Origin: [Zimmermannella] bifida NBRC 103089 | GTDB taxonomy: Bacteria > Actinomycetota > Actinomycetes > Actinomycetales > Microbacteriaceae | NCBI RefSeq assembly: GCF_001570925.1 | Contig: NZ_BCSP01000002.1 | Location: 1 to 64,000, forward strand | DNA: 64,000 nucleotides | Reading direction: 5' to 3' | Part shown: positions 35,905 through 43,910 of the stretch, in pieces | How the letters are laid out: every line of letters begins with the position of its first letter | How positions within the stretch are numbered: the first letter of the stretch is position 1 | Made by a program: the position numbers and the translations under genes | Notes under the pieces: generated by a model | Seen by the model: only the letters and a program-made list of their open reading frames with translations | The model's database searches: none | Told to the model about the DNA's origin: nothing

Positions 35905-36914
35905 TAGGCGGCTGCCTCCTGTGCGTCGGCACCCTGCAACTCAGACGTGAGGCAGGCGTCGGCTCCCTGCGATTTCAGGATGCGGATGACTTCGGCAGCG
36001 TCGGTACCTTCCGGTACCGCCAGGCGCAAGTGCGAGAACGTGGTGCCAGCGAGGTGTTCGACACTGCCGGCGATGATCGCGAGCTCGGCCCCGACGGCTG
36101 CCGATGTGTGTGCGATAACGGGACGCGCCGCATCCGAACCGCGACTGAGAACGTCGACGAGGGTGCCCGGGACCGACTCGTGTGCGCTGATGCCGAGCAA
36201 TTGCTGGCTCAACTTGCCGCTGAGCGTCGAGACCACATCGGTCAACGACCCCGACTCGACAATCTGCCCGCGTTCGAGCAGCGATACCGAATCGCAAATG
36301 CGCTTGATGACGTGCATCTCGTGGGTGATCACGATCATGGCGAGGTCAGGTCGACGCAGGTGCGTAATAAGGTCGAGGATTTCGTCGGTCGTGCGCGGGT
36401 CGAGCGCCGAGGTGGGCTCGTCAAAGAGCAGCACGTCGGGGTTCACGGCGAGCGCGCGAGCGATACCAACGCGCTGACGCATGCCGCCCGAAAGCTGTGA
36501 CGGATACACCTGCGTGGCGTCGCCGAGTCCGACGAGCTCGAGGAGCTCGGCAGCGCGAGCGCGACGTTCCGACTTCTTGACGCCCGCGATTTCTTGCGGA
36601 TACGCGACATTGTCGAGCACGGTGCGTGCGTCAAAGAGATTGGCGTGCTGAAAGACCAGGCCGATGCGACGGCGAGCGCTGCGCAAGTCTTTCGCGGTTG
36701 CGGTCGTCAGATTGGCGTCGTTGATCGTAATGTCGCCCGAGGTCGGGCGGTCGAGTCCGGCGAGGCAGCGCACGAGCGTGGACTTACCAGCGCCGGAGTG
36801 GCCGATGATGCCGTGGATTTCGCCCGCTGGCACCGTAAGCGTGACGCCATCGAGCGCGCGCACATCGCGAGACGCGGTGCGGTACTCCTTGACGAGGTTG
36901 GTGACGGAAATCAT
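35904..36914 (-). CDS. metN: Methionine ABC transporter ATP-binding protein
   Basis: A 336-residue ATPase of the methionine importer. Walker A GHSGAGKSTLVR, Q-loop VFQHANLFDARTVLDNVAYP, signature LSGGMRQRVGIARAL, Walker B LLFDEPTSALDPRT and H-loop VITHEMHV are complete. A C-terminal NIL domain (about 260-336, with EVIRILKSQGADACLTSELQ in it) is where methionine inhibits transport in known MetN proteins. I chose the ATG at 36914, with AAAGG 9 bases upstream; the frame runs further back without family similarity. First gene of metNIQ. No SAM riboswitch is recognisable in the 97 bases before it. Confidence 0.94.
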   Translation of the reverse strand: MISVTNLVKEYRTASRDVRALDGVTLTVPAGEIHGIIGHSGAGKSTLVRCLAGLDRPTSGDITINDANLTTATAKDLRSARRRIGLVFQHANLFDARTVLDNVAYPQEIAGVKKSERRARAAELLELVGLGDATQVYPSQLSGGMRQRVGIARALAVNPDVLLFDEPTSALDPRTTDEILDLITHLRRPDLAMIVITHEMHVIKRICDSVSLLERGQIVESGSLTDVVSTLSGKLSQQLLGISAHESVPGTLVDVLSRGSDAARPVIAHTSAAVGAELAIIAGSVEHLAGTTFSHLRLAVPEGTDAAEVIRILKSQGADACLTSELQGADAQEAAA

Positions 36915-37011
36915 TGGGCTGCCTTTCGTATAGGCATTATTCAACCAAGTGATAATCCATCCACAAAAAGCGTGTGACGCGAGGCGTAATAAATCGTCTG
37001 CACGGCGGGTG

Positions 37012-37923
37012 CTAGTTGTCGGAATCGTTGCGTTGCTGCGCCAGCAGTAACTGCTTGATCTCGGCAAGCTCGGCGCGCACCTTCGTGAGCTCCGAATCGG
37101 TGCCGAACAGGGCGTGTTCGGGGCGCACCCCGTCGGATTCCTGAGCTGCCTGCGGGTTCGGTGCCGAAGCGGTGCCGGTCTGCGTGGCCGTGAGATTCGA
37201 CATGGTGTCGACCATGACTGCGACGAATAGGTTCAGCATGACGAATGCCGACACCAAGATGAACGGTACGAAGAACACCCACGCCAGCGGGAAGACCTCC
37301 ATTACCGGGCGCACGATGCCCATCGACCAGGACTCGAGGGTCATCACCTGAAACAGCGAATAGAGCGAAGCCGGGATGTCGCCGAACCACTCCGGGAATT
37401 CCTGCCCGAAGAGCATGGTCGCCATGACCGCGCCAACGTAGAAGATGATGCACATGAGCGCGGCAATGGCACCGATTCCGGGCACGGCGCTGATGATTGC
37501 GGCCGCAATGCGGCGAAGCTGCGGCATGCGATTGATGAGTCGGAGCACGCGCAGAATGCGCAGCGAACGCAGCACCGTGAGCGGCCCGGTCGCCGGAATC
37601 AGCGAGATTGCCACAATGATGAAGTCGAAGATGTTCCAGCCATCGCGCACGAAGCGAACGTCGAGCACCACCAGCTTGCACACGATCTCTACAACAAAGA
37701 TGCCGAGCGCGATCGTGTCGAGCGCATGCAATACCGGTCCGTATTGATCCATGACCGCCGGAATGGTTTCGAGGCCGAGGGCGATGGCATTGAACACGAT
37801 CAACCAAATGATTGCGCCTTGCACCCGGTCGCTGAGCACGACTTCGCCCAGTTTTCGACGCCAACCGCGGGCGTTTGGGTTTGGCGGCCAGGGCAGGGAT
37901 GCGGATGTGGATGCGTCAGTCAC
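37012..37923 (-). CDS. Bacterial voltage-gated sodium channel (BacNav/NaChBac family)
   Basis: A 303-residue six-helix channel subunit, probably a homotetramer. S1 about 33-52, S2 about 66-85 (VVEIVCKLV with E79), S3 about 93-109 with DGWNIFDF, S4 with arginines every third residue at R119, R122, R125 and R128 plus R132, S5 about 148-172, and S6 about 212-240 with MLNLFVAVMVDTM. The pore loop reads MTLESWSMG, with T195-S200 giving TLESWS, the NaChBac-type sodium selectivity filter. The C-terminus (278-297, ELTKVRAELAEIKQLLLAQQ) is the four-helix coiled coil of the family. The GTG at 37923 has TACGCT 6 bases upstream (leaderless). Neighbours give no pathway clue. Confidence 0.93.
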   Translation of the reverse strand: MTDASTSASLPWPPNPNARGWRRKLGEVVLSDRVQGAIIWLIVFNAIALGLETIPAVMDQYGPVLHALDTIALGIFVVEIVCKLVVLDVRFVRDGWNIFDFIIVAISLIPATGPLTVLRSLRILRVLRLINRMPQLRRIAAAIISAVPGIGAIAALMCIIFYVGAVMATMLFGQEFPEWFGDIPASLYSLFQVMTLESWSMGIVRPVMEVFPLAWVFFVPFILVSAFVMLNLFVAVMVDTMSNLTATQTGTASAPNPQAAQESDGVRPEHALFGTDSELTKVRAELAEIKQLLLAQQRNDSDN

Positions 37924-37929
37924 GCAAGC

Positions 37930-37935
37930 AGCGTA
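37930..37935 (-). promoter_or_regulatory. -10 box (TACGCT), leaderless start of the sodium channel gene
   Basis: TACGCT on the minus strand ends 6 bases before the GTG at 37923. No Shine-Dalgarno is seen. Confidence 0.5.
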
Positions 37936-38064
37936 TGGATTCGGTGACTCGATCCGCGTCGTTCGACTGGATGAATGGGCCATATCCGGATGATGATGTT
38001 CCGTGTTTGGGCAGCAGCCTCGGGATGCCTGGACGAACCGGCGGTGCCGCCGCGTCAGGCGCAC

Positions 38065-38070
38065 TAGAAT
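38065..38070 (+). promoter_or_regulatory. -10 box (TAGAAT) of gltX
   Basis: TAGAAT ends 10 bases before the gltX ATG, so the 5' leader would be only a few bases long. No Shine-Dalgarno is present. Confidence 0.5.
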
Positions 38071-38080
38071 GGAATGCACC

Positions 38081-39589
38081 ATGACTGCTTCAACTGCGCC
38101 TTTCGCATCCGCTACCGGCTCTGATATTCGAGTTCGTTTCTGCCCATCGCCTACGGGCACCCCACACGTCGGGTTGATCCGAACCGCACTGTTCAACTGG
38201 GCCTACGCCAAGCATGTGGGCGGCACGATGGTGTTCCGCATTGAAGACACCGACGCGGAACGCGACTCTGAAGAGAGCTTCGAAATGATCCTCGAAGCCC
38301 TCGGCTGGCTCGGCATCGACTGGAGCGAAGGCGTCGGCGTGGGTGGCCCCCACGAGCCGTACCGCCAGTCGCAGCGCGGCGACATCTACGCCGAAGTCAT
38401 CGAGAAGCTCAAGGACGGCGGTTTCCTTTACGAGTCGTTCGCAACGGCCGAAGAAATCGAAGCTCGCAACATCGCCAACGGTCGCGACCCACGTCAGGGC
38501 TACGACAACTTCGAACGCGACCTGACGGACGAGCAGAAGGCGGCCTACCGTGCCGAGGGCCGCATCCCGAGCCTGCGACTGCGAGTACCCGACACCGACC
38601 TCTCGTTCGACGACCTGGTTCGCGGTGAGATCACGTTCAAGGCCGGATCGTTCCCCGACTTCGTCGTCGTGCGCCCGAACGGCAAGCCGCTCTATACGCT
38701 GGTCAACCCCGTCGACGACGCGCTCATGGGCATCACCCACGTGCTGCGCGGCGAAGACTTGCTCTCGTCGACGCCACGTCAGATCGCCCTCTACCACGCG
38801 CTGATCGAAGTCGGCGTGGCCGAGTTCATCCCGCAATTCGGTCACCTGCCGTACGTGATGGGTGAGGGTAACAAGAAGCTTTCGAAGCGCGACCCCGAGT
38901 CGAACCTCTTCCACCACCGCGACCGCGGCTTCCTGCCTGAGGGCCTGCTGAACTACCTGTCACTGCTCGGCTGGTCGATCGCTGCCGACCGCGACGTGTT
39001 CACCATTGACGAGATGACGGCCGCCTTCGATGTTGCCGACGTGAACCCCAACCCGGCGCGCTTTGACCTCAAGAAGGCCGAAGCCATCAACGGCGAGCAC
39101 ATGCGTCGCCTTGACCCCGAGACGTTCACCCAGCGCATGGTGCCGTACCTGGTCGAGTTCTTCGCTGGCGGCACCCCAACGGATGCGCAGCTCGAGACCC
39201 TGCGTCAGGCCACGCCGCTCGTGCAGGAGCGCATGCAGCTGCTCGGCGAAGCACCGGGCATGCTCGGTTTCCTGTTCACCGCGACCGACGACCTCGAATA
39301 CGCCGAAGACGCGCTCAAGACGCTCAAGGACGGCGCCGGGGCAACGCTCGACGCAACCACCGCGGCGCTGGAGCCGCTGACCGACTGGACCACCGCAGCC
39401 ATCGAAGAAGCCATGCGTGCCAAGCTGCTTGACGAACTCGAACTCAAGCCGCGCCTGGCCTTTGGCCCTGGACGGGTGGCGATCTCAGGTCGCCGCGTAT
39501 CGCCGCCACTGTTTGAGTCGATGGAGTTGCTCGGCAAGACCGAGACGCTCGCGCGCCTGGCTAAGCTGCGCGCCATCACCACTAAGTAA
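38081..39589 (+). CDS. gltX: Glutamate--tRNA ligase
   Basis: A 502-residue class I aminoacyl-tRNA synthetase that charges tRNA-Glu. The HIGH-type motif is HVGL at residues 29-32 ([19 protein letters not shown]), and the KMSKS-type motif is KLSKR at 266-270. The C-terminal anticodon-binding helical domain is present. Discriminating or non-discriminating behaviour cannot be judged from sequence; a gatCAB operon is not in the window. I chose the ATG at 38081 because the conserved region starts soon after and a -10 box is 10 bases upstream; the open frame further back is not conserved. Confidence 0.95.
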   Translation: MTASTAPFASATGSDIRVRFCPSPTGTPHVGLIRTALFNWAYAKHVGGTMVFRIEDTDAERDSEESFEMILEALGWLGIDWSEGVGVGGPHEPYRQSQRGDIYAEVIEKLKDGGFLYESFATAEEIEARNIANGRDPRQGYDNFERDLTDEQKAAYRAEGRIPSLRLRVPDTDLSFDDLVRGEITFKAGSFPDFVVVRPNGKPLYTLVNPVDDALMGITHVLRGEDLLSSTPRQIALYHALIEVGVAEFIPQFGHLPYVMGEGNKKLSKRDPESNLFHHRDRGFLPEGLLNYLSLLGWSIAADRDVFTIDEMTAAFDVADVNPNPARFDLKKAEAINGEHMRRLDPETFTQRMVPYLVEFFAGGTPTDAQLETLRQATPLVQERMQLLGEAPGMLGFLFTATDDLEYAEDALKTLKDGAGATLDATTAALEPLTDWTTAAIEEAMRAKLLDELELKPRLAFGPGRVAISGRRVSPPLFESMELLGKTETLARLAKLRAITTK

Positions 39590-39609
39590 GCGAACCGCGC
39601 GACGTTCGC
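39590..39609 (+). terminator. Weak hairpin after gltX
   Basis: GCGAAC (39590-39595) and GTTCGC (39604-39609) form a 6-bp stem immediately after the gltX stop, without a T-run. Confidence 0.25.
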
Positions 39610-39646
39610 GCACACGACGCAACCGCATCAACCACTAGGGGCCTTC

Positions 39647-40591
39647 ATGACCGCAGTGACGGAATTTGCTGAAAACGACCGATATGAGGTCGTCGTTGTG
39701 GGCGGTGGGCCGGCGGGGTTGCAGGCAGCGCTGCTGCTTGCCCGCCAGCTTCGCCGCGTGCTCGTGCTCGACAGCAACCGTCCGCGGCATTCGGCCACGC
39801 TTGAGGCGCACGGGTTCCTTTCGCGCGACAACATCCCGCCCAACGAGTTGCGTGCCGCCGGGCGCGAATCGGTGCAGGCGTACGAGAACGCCGAAGTGCA
39901 ATTTGCGCAGGTGCAGCGGATCCGACGCCAAGGTGACGGATTTGTGGTGTCGGCGAGGGGCGTGCGCGGTACGCCGAACCGTGAAGTGTTCGCTGATCGG
40001 GTGATTCTGGCGACCGGGCTCAAGGAGCTGCTGCCACAGCTACCGTCGCTGCGTGCGTTCTACGGCACCGACATCCACTCTTGCGTGGTGTGCGATGCCT
40101 GGAACGAACGTGATGAGCGCATCGCCGTGTTTGGTGCGCCGGGTGCCGCCACGCTGGCCTACCGCGCCGCGCAGCTCTCGCGAATTGGCTCGCACGTCAC
40201 CGTGTTCGCCAACGAGACGCAGATTTCTGCCGCGGATGCGGACGAGTTGCGCTCGCGGGGTATCGTCGTTGACCGTCGCGAAATCGACGACGTTGTTGGC
40301 GAGCGCGCCACGCTCACCGGAGTTCGCACCGTTGATGGCGAAATCACCCCGGTTGACGCCGCGTTTGTGCTCCCCGACTTTGCGGCACAATTTGATTTTC
40401 TCGACGACGATATTCGCCCCGATACGGATGCGCGGGGGCTCGTTGCTGCCGACGAGTTCGGCCGCACGTCGGTCGCTGGGCTCTATGCCACGGGTGAGCT
40501 CACGGCTCCCGGCCCCGAGGTGCTGATTATCGCGGCTGGCAAGGGTGCGCGCACCGCTATCGCCGCACACCGCGACGCCGTCGGGCTCTAG
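39647..40591 (+). CDS. NAD(P)/FAD-dependent oxidoreductase, thioredoxin reductase-like
   Basis: A 314-residue pyridine nucleotide-disulfide oxidoreductase (Pyr_redox_2). N-terminal FAD site VVVGGGPAGLQAALLLARQ, an ATG motif in RVILATGLKELLP, the redox-active pair C146-x-x-C149 in HSCVVCDAW at the position used by thioredoxin reductases, and a C-terminal FAD contact GLYATGELTAPGPEVLIIAAGKG. The NAD(P)-binding GxGxxG is modified (FGAPGAATLAYRAA). This fits a thioredoxin reductase-like flavoprotein rather than the housekeeping TrxB, and no thioredoxin gene is adjacent. GGGG lies 5 bases before the ATG. It is convergent with the SatD gene, 15 bases apart. Confidence 0.88.
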   Translation: MTAVTEFAENDRYEVVVVGGGPAGLQAALLLARQLRRVLVLDSNRPRHSATLEAHGFLSRDNIPPNELRAAGRESVQAYENAEVQFAQVQRIRRQGDGFVVSARGVRGTPNREVFADRVILATGLKELLPQLPSLRAFYGTDIHSCVVCDAWNERDERIAVFGAPGAATLAYRAAQLSRIGSHVTVFANETQISAADADELRSRGIVVDRREIDDVVGERATLTGVRTVDGEITPVDAAFVLPDFAAQFDFLDDDIRPDTDARGLVAADEFGRTSVAGLYATGELTAPGPEVLIIAAGKGARTAIAAHRDAVGL

Positions 40592-40606
40592 GCGAGTAGG
40601 TGCGAA

Positions 40607-41260
40607 CTAGGGGAGTTCGCCAAGCTGTGTGATCGCATCGGCAAGGATGCGGAGCCGGTTGTGTACCGCGCGCTGCGAGTTTGCTGACGCCGAGATGCCC
40701 AATTTTGTTGCCGCATCCTGATTCGAAAGCCCGGCCACGATGTACCCGAGACTGTGCTGCGAAGCTGGCCGCAGCGCATCCATTTGGGCGTCGATGAGCT
40801 GCAGTGCGGCGTTCACCGTGCCGTTGGCAGCCTCGGTGCGGCGGTCGATCACGAGCGTGCGCACGCAGTCGTAGTGCGTGAGTTCGGCGAGGGATTCGAC
40901 CTGGTTGATGGCGTCGCGAGCGGCCCACCATGCCGAGCCGTCTTGGATGCCGCGGTCGGCGTCGACCACCGTGACTTCGCCACCACCCACACCGAAGCGC
41001 AGTGCAATGGGTTCGTGCTGTTCGGGGGATGCGGCTGCGAACCGCAGCGCGAAGGCCGCTGTTAGGGCGTCGCCAAGCGTTGCGTAAATGCCCTGTACTT
41101 CGTCGCCGACCGTGGTTCGCAGCGGATCAAGCGCGGGATGGGTCTCGTTGACCTGGTCGATCGCGCGCAGCATGGCCTGGTGGTTGCGCGCGCGGTGGTC
41201 GCCGCGCGACCCGATGATGTCGACGAGCAGGGCGACGCAGGATGGATACGTATCCGACAT
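40607..41260 (-). CDS. SatD family protein
   Basis: A 217-residue cytoplasmic protein that resembles the SatD family: the N-terminus CVALLVDIIGSRGDHRARNHQAML is the conserved SatD opening (VDIIxSR), and the C-terminus is a helix-turn-helix-like segment, QDAATKLGISASANSQRAVHN. SatD was named from an acid-response locus in Streptococcus mutans; its biochemical role is unknown. I chose the ATG at 41260: TACTAT stands 6 bases upstream, a leaderless start. Homologues are often paired with a DUF3307-type membrane protein. Here an unrelated-looking small membrane protein is encoded divergently. Confidence 0.8.
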   Translation of the reverse strand: MSDTYPSCVALLVDIIGSRGDHRARNHQAMLRAIDQVNETHPALDPLRTTVGDEVQGIYATLGDALTAAFALRFAAASPEQHEPIALRFGVGGGEVTVVDADRGIQDGSAWWAARDAINQVESLAELTHYDCVRTLVIDRRTEAANGTVNAALQLIDAQMDALRPASQHSLGYIVAGLSNQDAATKLGISASANSQRAVHNRLRILADAITQLGELP

Positions 41261-41266
41261 ATGTAG

Positions 41267-41272
41267 ATAGTA
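41267..41272 (-). promoter_or_regulatory. -10 box (TACTAT), leaderless start of the SatD gene
   Basis: TACTAT on the minus strand ends 6 bases before the ATG at 41260. Confidence 0.5.
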
Positions 41273-41330
41273 TCGAAAGATCTGCAACATGAAAGAAATA
41301 TCTTAATGTTGTTGAAGTGAAGTTGCTCGG

Positions 41331-41513
41331 TTGTTGCGCAGCGGGGTGTGCAGTCTGTTGGGATTGATGTCGGTGGGGGTTACTACAATCGGTGCCGTTG
41401 CGTTCACTGCTGGTGCTGGCTTGGGTTTGGTAGCGGATGCGGTTGTGGTCAGCGTGCCGCACAGTGCTTGGGAAGTTGTTCGGGGGTTGCGTGGATACGA
41501 CGGTGCTCATTGA
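41331..41513 (+). CDS. Possible small membrane protein (60 aa)
   Basis: This short frame would encode 60 residues with one hydrophobic segment (GLMSVGVTTIGAVAFTAGAG) and a soluble tail ending in GYDGAH. Candidate starts are the TTG at 41331 or the ATG at 41367, the latter with GGGA upstream. Its end overlaps the next gene by 23 bases in another frame. I do not recognise it; it could be chance or the 5' piece of a gene whose true start I misplace. Confidence 0.3.
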   Translation: MLRSGVCSLLGLMSVGVTTIGAVAFTAGAGLGLVADAVVVSVPHSAWEVVRGLRGYDGAH

Positions 41514-41886
41514 CGTGGCGACCATTGCCATCTGTGGCATTGGCGCGGTCCTTGCGAATCCGGTGATCCGTTTCCTGTTGCAGCGAATTGCGCCCGCGCC
41601 AGCGGTGGATGCGCGCGGCCCGCAGCTGCTTGATGCGGAACGCGAGCTGCCGGGTGGTCGCTGGATCGGCATTCTTGAGCGCATCGCCGTCTATGCCAGC
41701 CTGGTGGCGGCATTCCCTGCTGGTCTCGCATTCGTGATTGCGATTAAGGGGCTCGGGCGATATCCAGAGCTTCGTGCGCAGAAAAACCCGCGCGTAGGGG
41801 AGCTGTTCATCATCGGTACGTTTGCCAGCATGCTCTGGGCGGCGGCATTCGCTGGAATTGCAGTGGGAGTGATGCACTGGTGGTAG
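41491..41886 (+). CDS. Small integral membrane protein, unknown function
   Basis: A 131-residue protein with three hydrophobic segments (TTVLIDVATIAICGIGAVLA, IAVYASLVAAFPAGLAFVIA and LFIIGTFASMLWAAAFAGIA) and a polar stretch with RIAPAPAVDARGPQLLDAER between the first two. GLGRYPELRAQKNPRVGELFIIG is a conserved-looking motif that I have no function for. GTG start with GGGGG 4 bases upstream; longer ATG frames exist but add unconserved residues. It overlaps the HD hydrolase start by seven bases, so the two are coupled. Confidence 0.7.
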   Translation: MDTTVLIDVATIAICGIGAVLANPVIRFLLQRIAPAPAVDARGPQLLDAERELPGGRWIGILERIAVYASLVAAFPAGLAFVIAIKGLGRYPELRAQKNPRVGELFIIGTFASMLWAAAFAGIAVGVMHWW

Positions 41887-42485
41887 TGGAATCAATTGGT
41901 CGATCGTTCGATGATCTGCCCGGTGCGACTGAGCTGGATGGTGGCGTGCGACGTCGCCTGCTGGAGCGGTGGCAAGAACCGCACCGCAAGTACCACGGTG
42001 TTGCTCACCTGCAATACGGCTTGCAGGTGCTGGATGAGCTCGGCGGTCAGCGGCTCGAGCGCATTGCCTATTGGTGTCACGACATCGTGCACACCAACAC
42101 CTCGCCGCGTGACGAATACGCATCCGTTGATCTCACCGAAGAGCTCCTCTGGGGGAGGATCTCGGACGTGGAACTCGACGAAGTGACCCGGCTCATCCTC
42201 ATTACGATCAAACATGCGCCCGCGGCAGGTGACGATGCCGGCGCACGCATTTCGGATGCTGACCTCGCGGGGCTTGCGCTCGATTGGGATGCGTACCTCG
42301 AAAACGTTGCCGGGATTCGGGCAGAATTGCCGCATCTGAGCGAAGCGCAGTGGCGTTCGCGGCGTCAGCGGCAGCTCAGCGGGCTGCTCGAGCGCGACCG
42401 AATTTTCCACACGGCACACGGCTATTCGGCTTGGGAAGACCGTGCGCGGGTCAACATGTTGCGCGAGTTGGGTGCAATGCGTTAA
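41880..42485 (+). CDS. HD domain metal-dependent phosphohydrolase-like protein
   Basis: A 201-residue protein of the predicted metal-dependent HD superfamily. The metal residues are visible in KYHGVAHLQYGLQVLDEL (His) and AYWCHDIVHTN (HD pair and His), and the C-terminal RDRIFHTAHGYSAWEDRARVNMLREL segment is characteristic. The substrate is unknown; related proteins are annotated as N-methyl-D-aspartate receptor NMDAR2C-like or as HD hydrolases. The start is either the GTG at 41880 or the GTG at 41886, both overlapping the upstream membrane-protein gene. Confidence 0.82.
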   Translation: MVVESIGRSFDDLPGATELDGGVRRRLLERWQEPHRKYHGVAHLQYGLQVLDELGGQRLERIAYWCHDIVHTNTSPRDEYASVDLTEELLWGRISDVELDEVTRLILITIKHAPAAGDDAGARISDADLAGLALDWDAYLENVAGIRAELPHLSEAQWRSRRQRQLSGLLERDRIFHTAHGYSAWEDRARVNMLRELGAMR

Positions 42486-42525
42486 GCTTTTCTGGTGCTG
42501 TGAATGCGCAAGCGTTTACGCGCCA

Positions 42526-42600
42526 TGGGGTATGGTGTAATTGGCAACACGGCTGATTCTGGTTCAGTTGTTCTTGGTTCGAGTCCAGGTACCCCAGCCA
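42526..42600 (+). tRNA. tRNA-Gln (anticodon CTG), CCA encoded
   Basis: A full cloverleaf: acceptor TGGGGTA (42526-42532) with TACCCCA (42590-42596), D arm, anticodon arm GCTGA-TTCTGGT-TCAGT with CTG at loop positions 3-5, and T arm with GGTTCGAGTCC. The discriminator G (42597) is followed by genomic CCA. A terminator hairpin starts two bases later. Confidence 0.95.
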
Positions 42601-42602
42601 AC

Positions 42603-42630
42603 AATCCCAACCGATTTGGTTGGGATATTT
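42603..42630 (+). terminator. Terminator of tRNA-Gln
   Basis: ATCCCAACC (42604-42612), loop GATTT, GGTTGGGAT (42618-42626), followed by ATTTTG. A compact Rho-independent terminator directly after the tRNA. Confidence 0.9.
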
Positions 42631-42730
42631 TGTTGCCCGCTATACGGGCCGCCTCTGAGCGTCTGGTTTCTTTGCTGCTTGCGGCCCGGTGATGCACCCT
42701 GCCGACATGTTCGCCTCCGACCTGGCTCGC

Positions 42731-42811
42731 CTCCGGTTTGGTGCAGGATTCGGGGGTGGCGGGGTGTTATTCGCCTCGGGTCGCTGCGGATTGCACCATC
42801 TTGGAGATTTT
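42731..42811. repeat. Palindromic repeat unit A (REP-like)
   Basis: One of three related units of about 80 bases. The core GGTGCA (42740-42745) pairs with TGCACC (42792-42797), and the right flank ATCTTGGAGAT matches units B and C. The left outer arm is degenerate (CTCCGGTTT). The interior shares CAGGATTCGGGG and GGGGTGTTATTC with unit C. Confidence 0.75.
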
Positions 42812-42901
42812 CCTCCGGGACTCTTCTGCGGTGTCGCCGCGCCCAGTAGCGCCTCACACCGCAAATCCTCGGGTGGAGCCGCCTCGGGCATTTGGTGGAG
42901 G

Positions 42902-42980
42902 ATCTCCAAGCTGGTGCAGAGTTCGGGGTCTGGAGGTGCTATTCACCTCGCAGCGCTGCGGATTGCACCATGTTGGAGAT
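42902..42980. repeat. Palindromic repeat unit B (REP-like)
   Basis: The left arm ATCTCCAAGCTGGTGCA (42902-42918) and right arm TGCACCATGTTGGAGAT (42964-42980) form a 17-base stem with two mismatches. An inner stem GAGGTG (42933-42938) and CACCTC (42944-42949) has a CTATT loop. The most complete of the three copies. Confidence 0.8.
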
Positions 42981-43028
42981 TTTCGACTCTTGGGGTTCTG
43001 TCGGGTGCAGCAACCCGTTGAGTGGGGC

Positions 43029-43056
43029 CACCTCGAAGCGTCGAACTGTCGAGGTG
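43029..43056. repeat. Short inverted repeat between units B and C
   Basis: CACCTCGA (43029-43036) and TCGAGGTG (43049-43056) with a 12-base spacer repeat the inner-stem sequence of the larger units. Possibly a decayed fragment of a fourth copy. Confidence 0.5.
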
Positions 43057-43085
43057 ATGCATTGCTGAGGTATTGGAGGTCGGGC

Positions 43086-43164
43086 GTCTCGAGGGTGGTG
43101 CAGGATTCGGGGTCTCGGGGTGTTATTCACCTCGAGGCACCGCAGGCTGCACCACCTTGGAGAT
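43086..43164. repeat. Palindromic repeat unit C (REP-like)
   Basis: The left arm GTCTCGAGGGTGGTGCA (43086-43102) and right arm TGCACCACCTTGGAGAT (43148-43164) are imperfect complements. An inner stem CTCGGGGTG (43114-43122) pairs with CACCTCGAG (43128-43136) around TTATT. The unit ends 40 bases from the kdpE stop, so it lies in the kdpE 3' region. Confidence 0.8.
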
Positions 43165-43203
43165 CTTCGACCCCGGGGCCACTTACCGCGCGGCAAATCT
43201 CAG

Positions 43204-43905
43204 CTACTGAGCACCCACGAGCCGGTACCCCATCCCCGGCTCCGTGAGGATGTGTTCGGGACTCGCCGGGTCCACCTCGAGTTTGCGGCGCAGTTGCGAT
43301 ACGTACAGTCGCAGGTACCCGGTGTCTTCGGCGTGATCGGTACCCCAGATGTGCTTCAGAATGGTTTGGCGCGTCACGAGCTTCCCGGCATTCCGCACCA
43401 GAATCTCCAGGAACTGCCACTCGGTCGGGGTGAGGCGCACCGAACGAGTCTCACCGTTGCTCGTGCGCGTCACGCTATGCGCAGCAAGATCAACGGCCAC
43501 CTCGCCGAAACGCACCTGCGGTGCGGCGCTCACCGGTTCGTCCTTCGGGAGCCGACGGGTCAGCGCCCGCACCCGGGCGAGCAGCTCCTCAATCGCGAAC
43601 GGTTTCACGATGTAGTCGTCCGCACCCGCATCCAGCACCTCGACCTTATTTGCGGCACCCGCGCGGCCCGAGACGACCAGGATCGGCACCTGCGACCATC
43701 CCCGAATTGCGTGAATCACCTCGACCCCGTCGAGCCGGGGCATCCCCAGGTCGAGCAGCACGAGGTCGGGATGGTGCTCGATCGCGGCCGCAATGGTCTC
43801 CGCACCGTCGGCGGCCGTGAAAATACGGTAGCCCTTGGCGGTGAGGGTAATGCGCAGCGCCCGCAAAATCTGCGGGTCATCGTCGGCGATCAGGATATTC
43901 ATCAT
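43204..43905 (-). CDS. kdpE: Two-component response regulator KdpE
   Basis: A 233-residue OmpR-family regulator that turns on the kdp operon under potassium limitation. The receiver domain (1-115) has the acidic pocket ADDD (8-10), the phospho-acceptor D52 in LVLLDLGMP and the conserved Lys in YIVKPF. The winged-helix DNA-binding domain (about 130-230) has LTPTEWQFLEILVRNAGKLV and ends GMGYRLVG. It is the last gene of the operon, five bases after kdpD. A repeat unit follows its stop. Confidence 0.95.
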   Translation of the reverse strand: MMNILIADDDPQILRALRITLTAKGYRIFTAADGAETIAAAIEHHPDLVLLDLGMPRLDGVEVIHAIRGWSQVPILVVSGRAGAANKVEVLDAGADDYIVKPFAIEELLARVRALTRRLPKDEPVSAAPQVRFGEVAVDLAAHSVTRTSNGETRSVRLTPTEWQFLEILVRNAGKLVTRQTILKHIWGTDHAEDTGYLRLYVSQLRRKLEVDPASPEHILTEPGMGYRLVGAQ

Positions 43906-43910
43906 TGGTC

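Noticed and set aside
36915-37011. SAM riboswitch ahead of metN
   Set aside because: The gap is too short and lacks the conserved cores of known SAM riboswitches.
42526-43203. Possible integrated element at the tRNA-Gln 3' end
   Set aside because: No integrase gene and no second copy of the tRNA 3' end were seen in the following DNA.
42738-43247. A 169-codon plus-strand frame in the tRNA-Gln to kdpE gap
   Set aside because: It is made by reading through the three palindromic repeats, so the translation repeats similar low-meaning segments and then runs into the antisense of kdpE.
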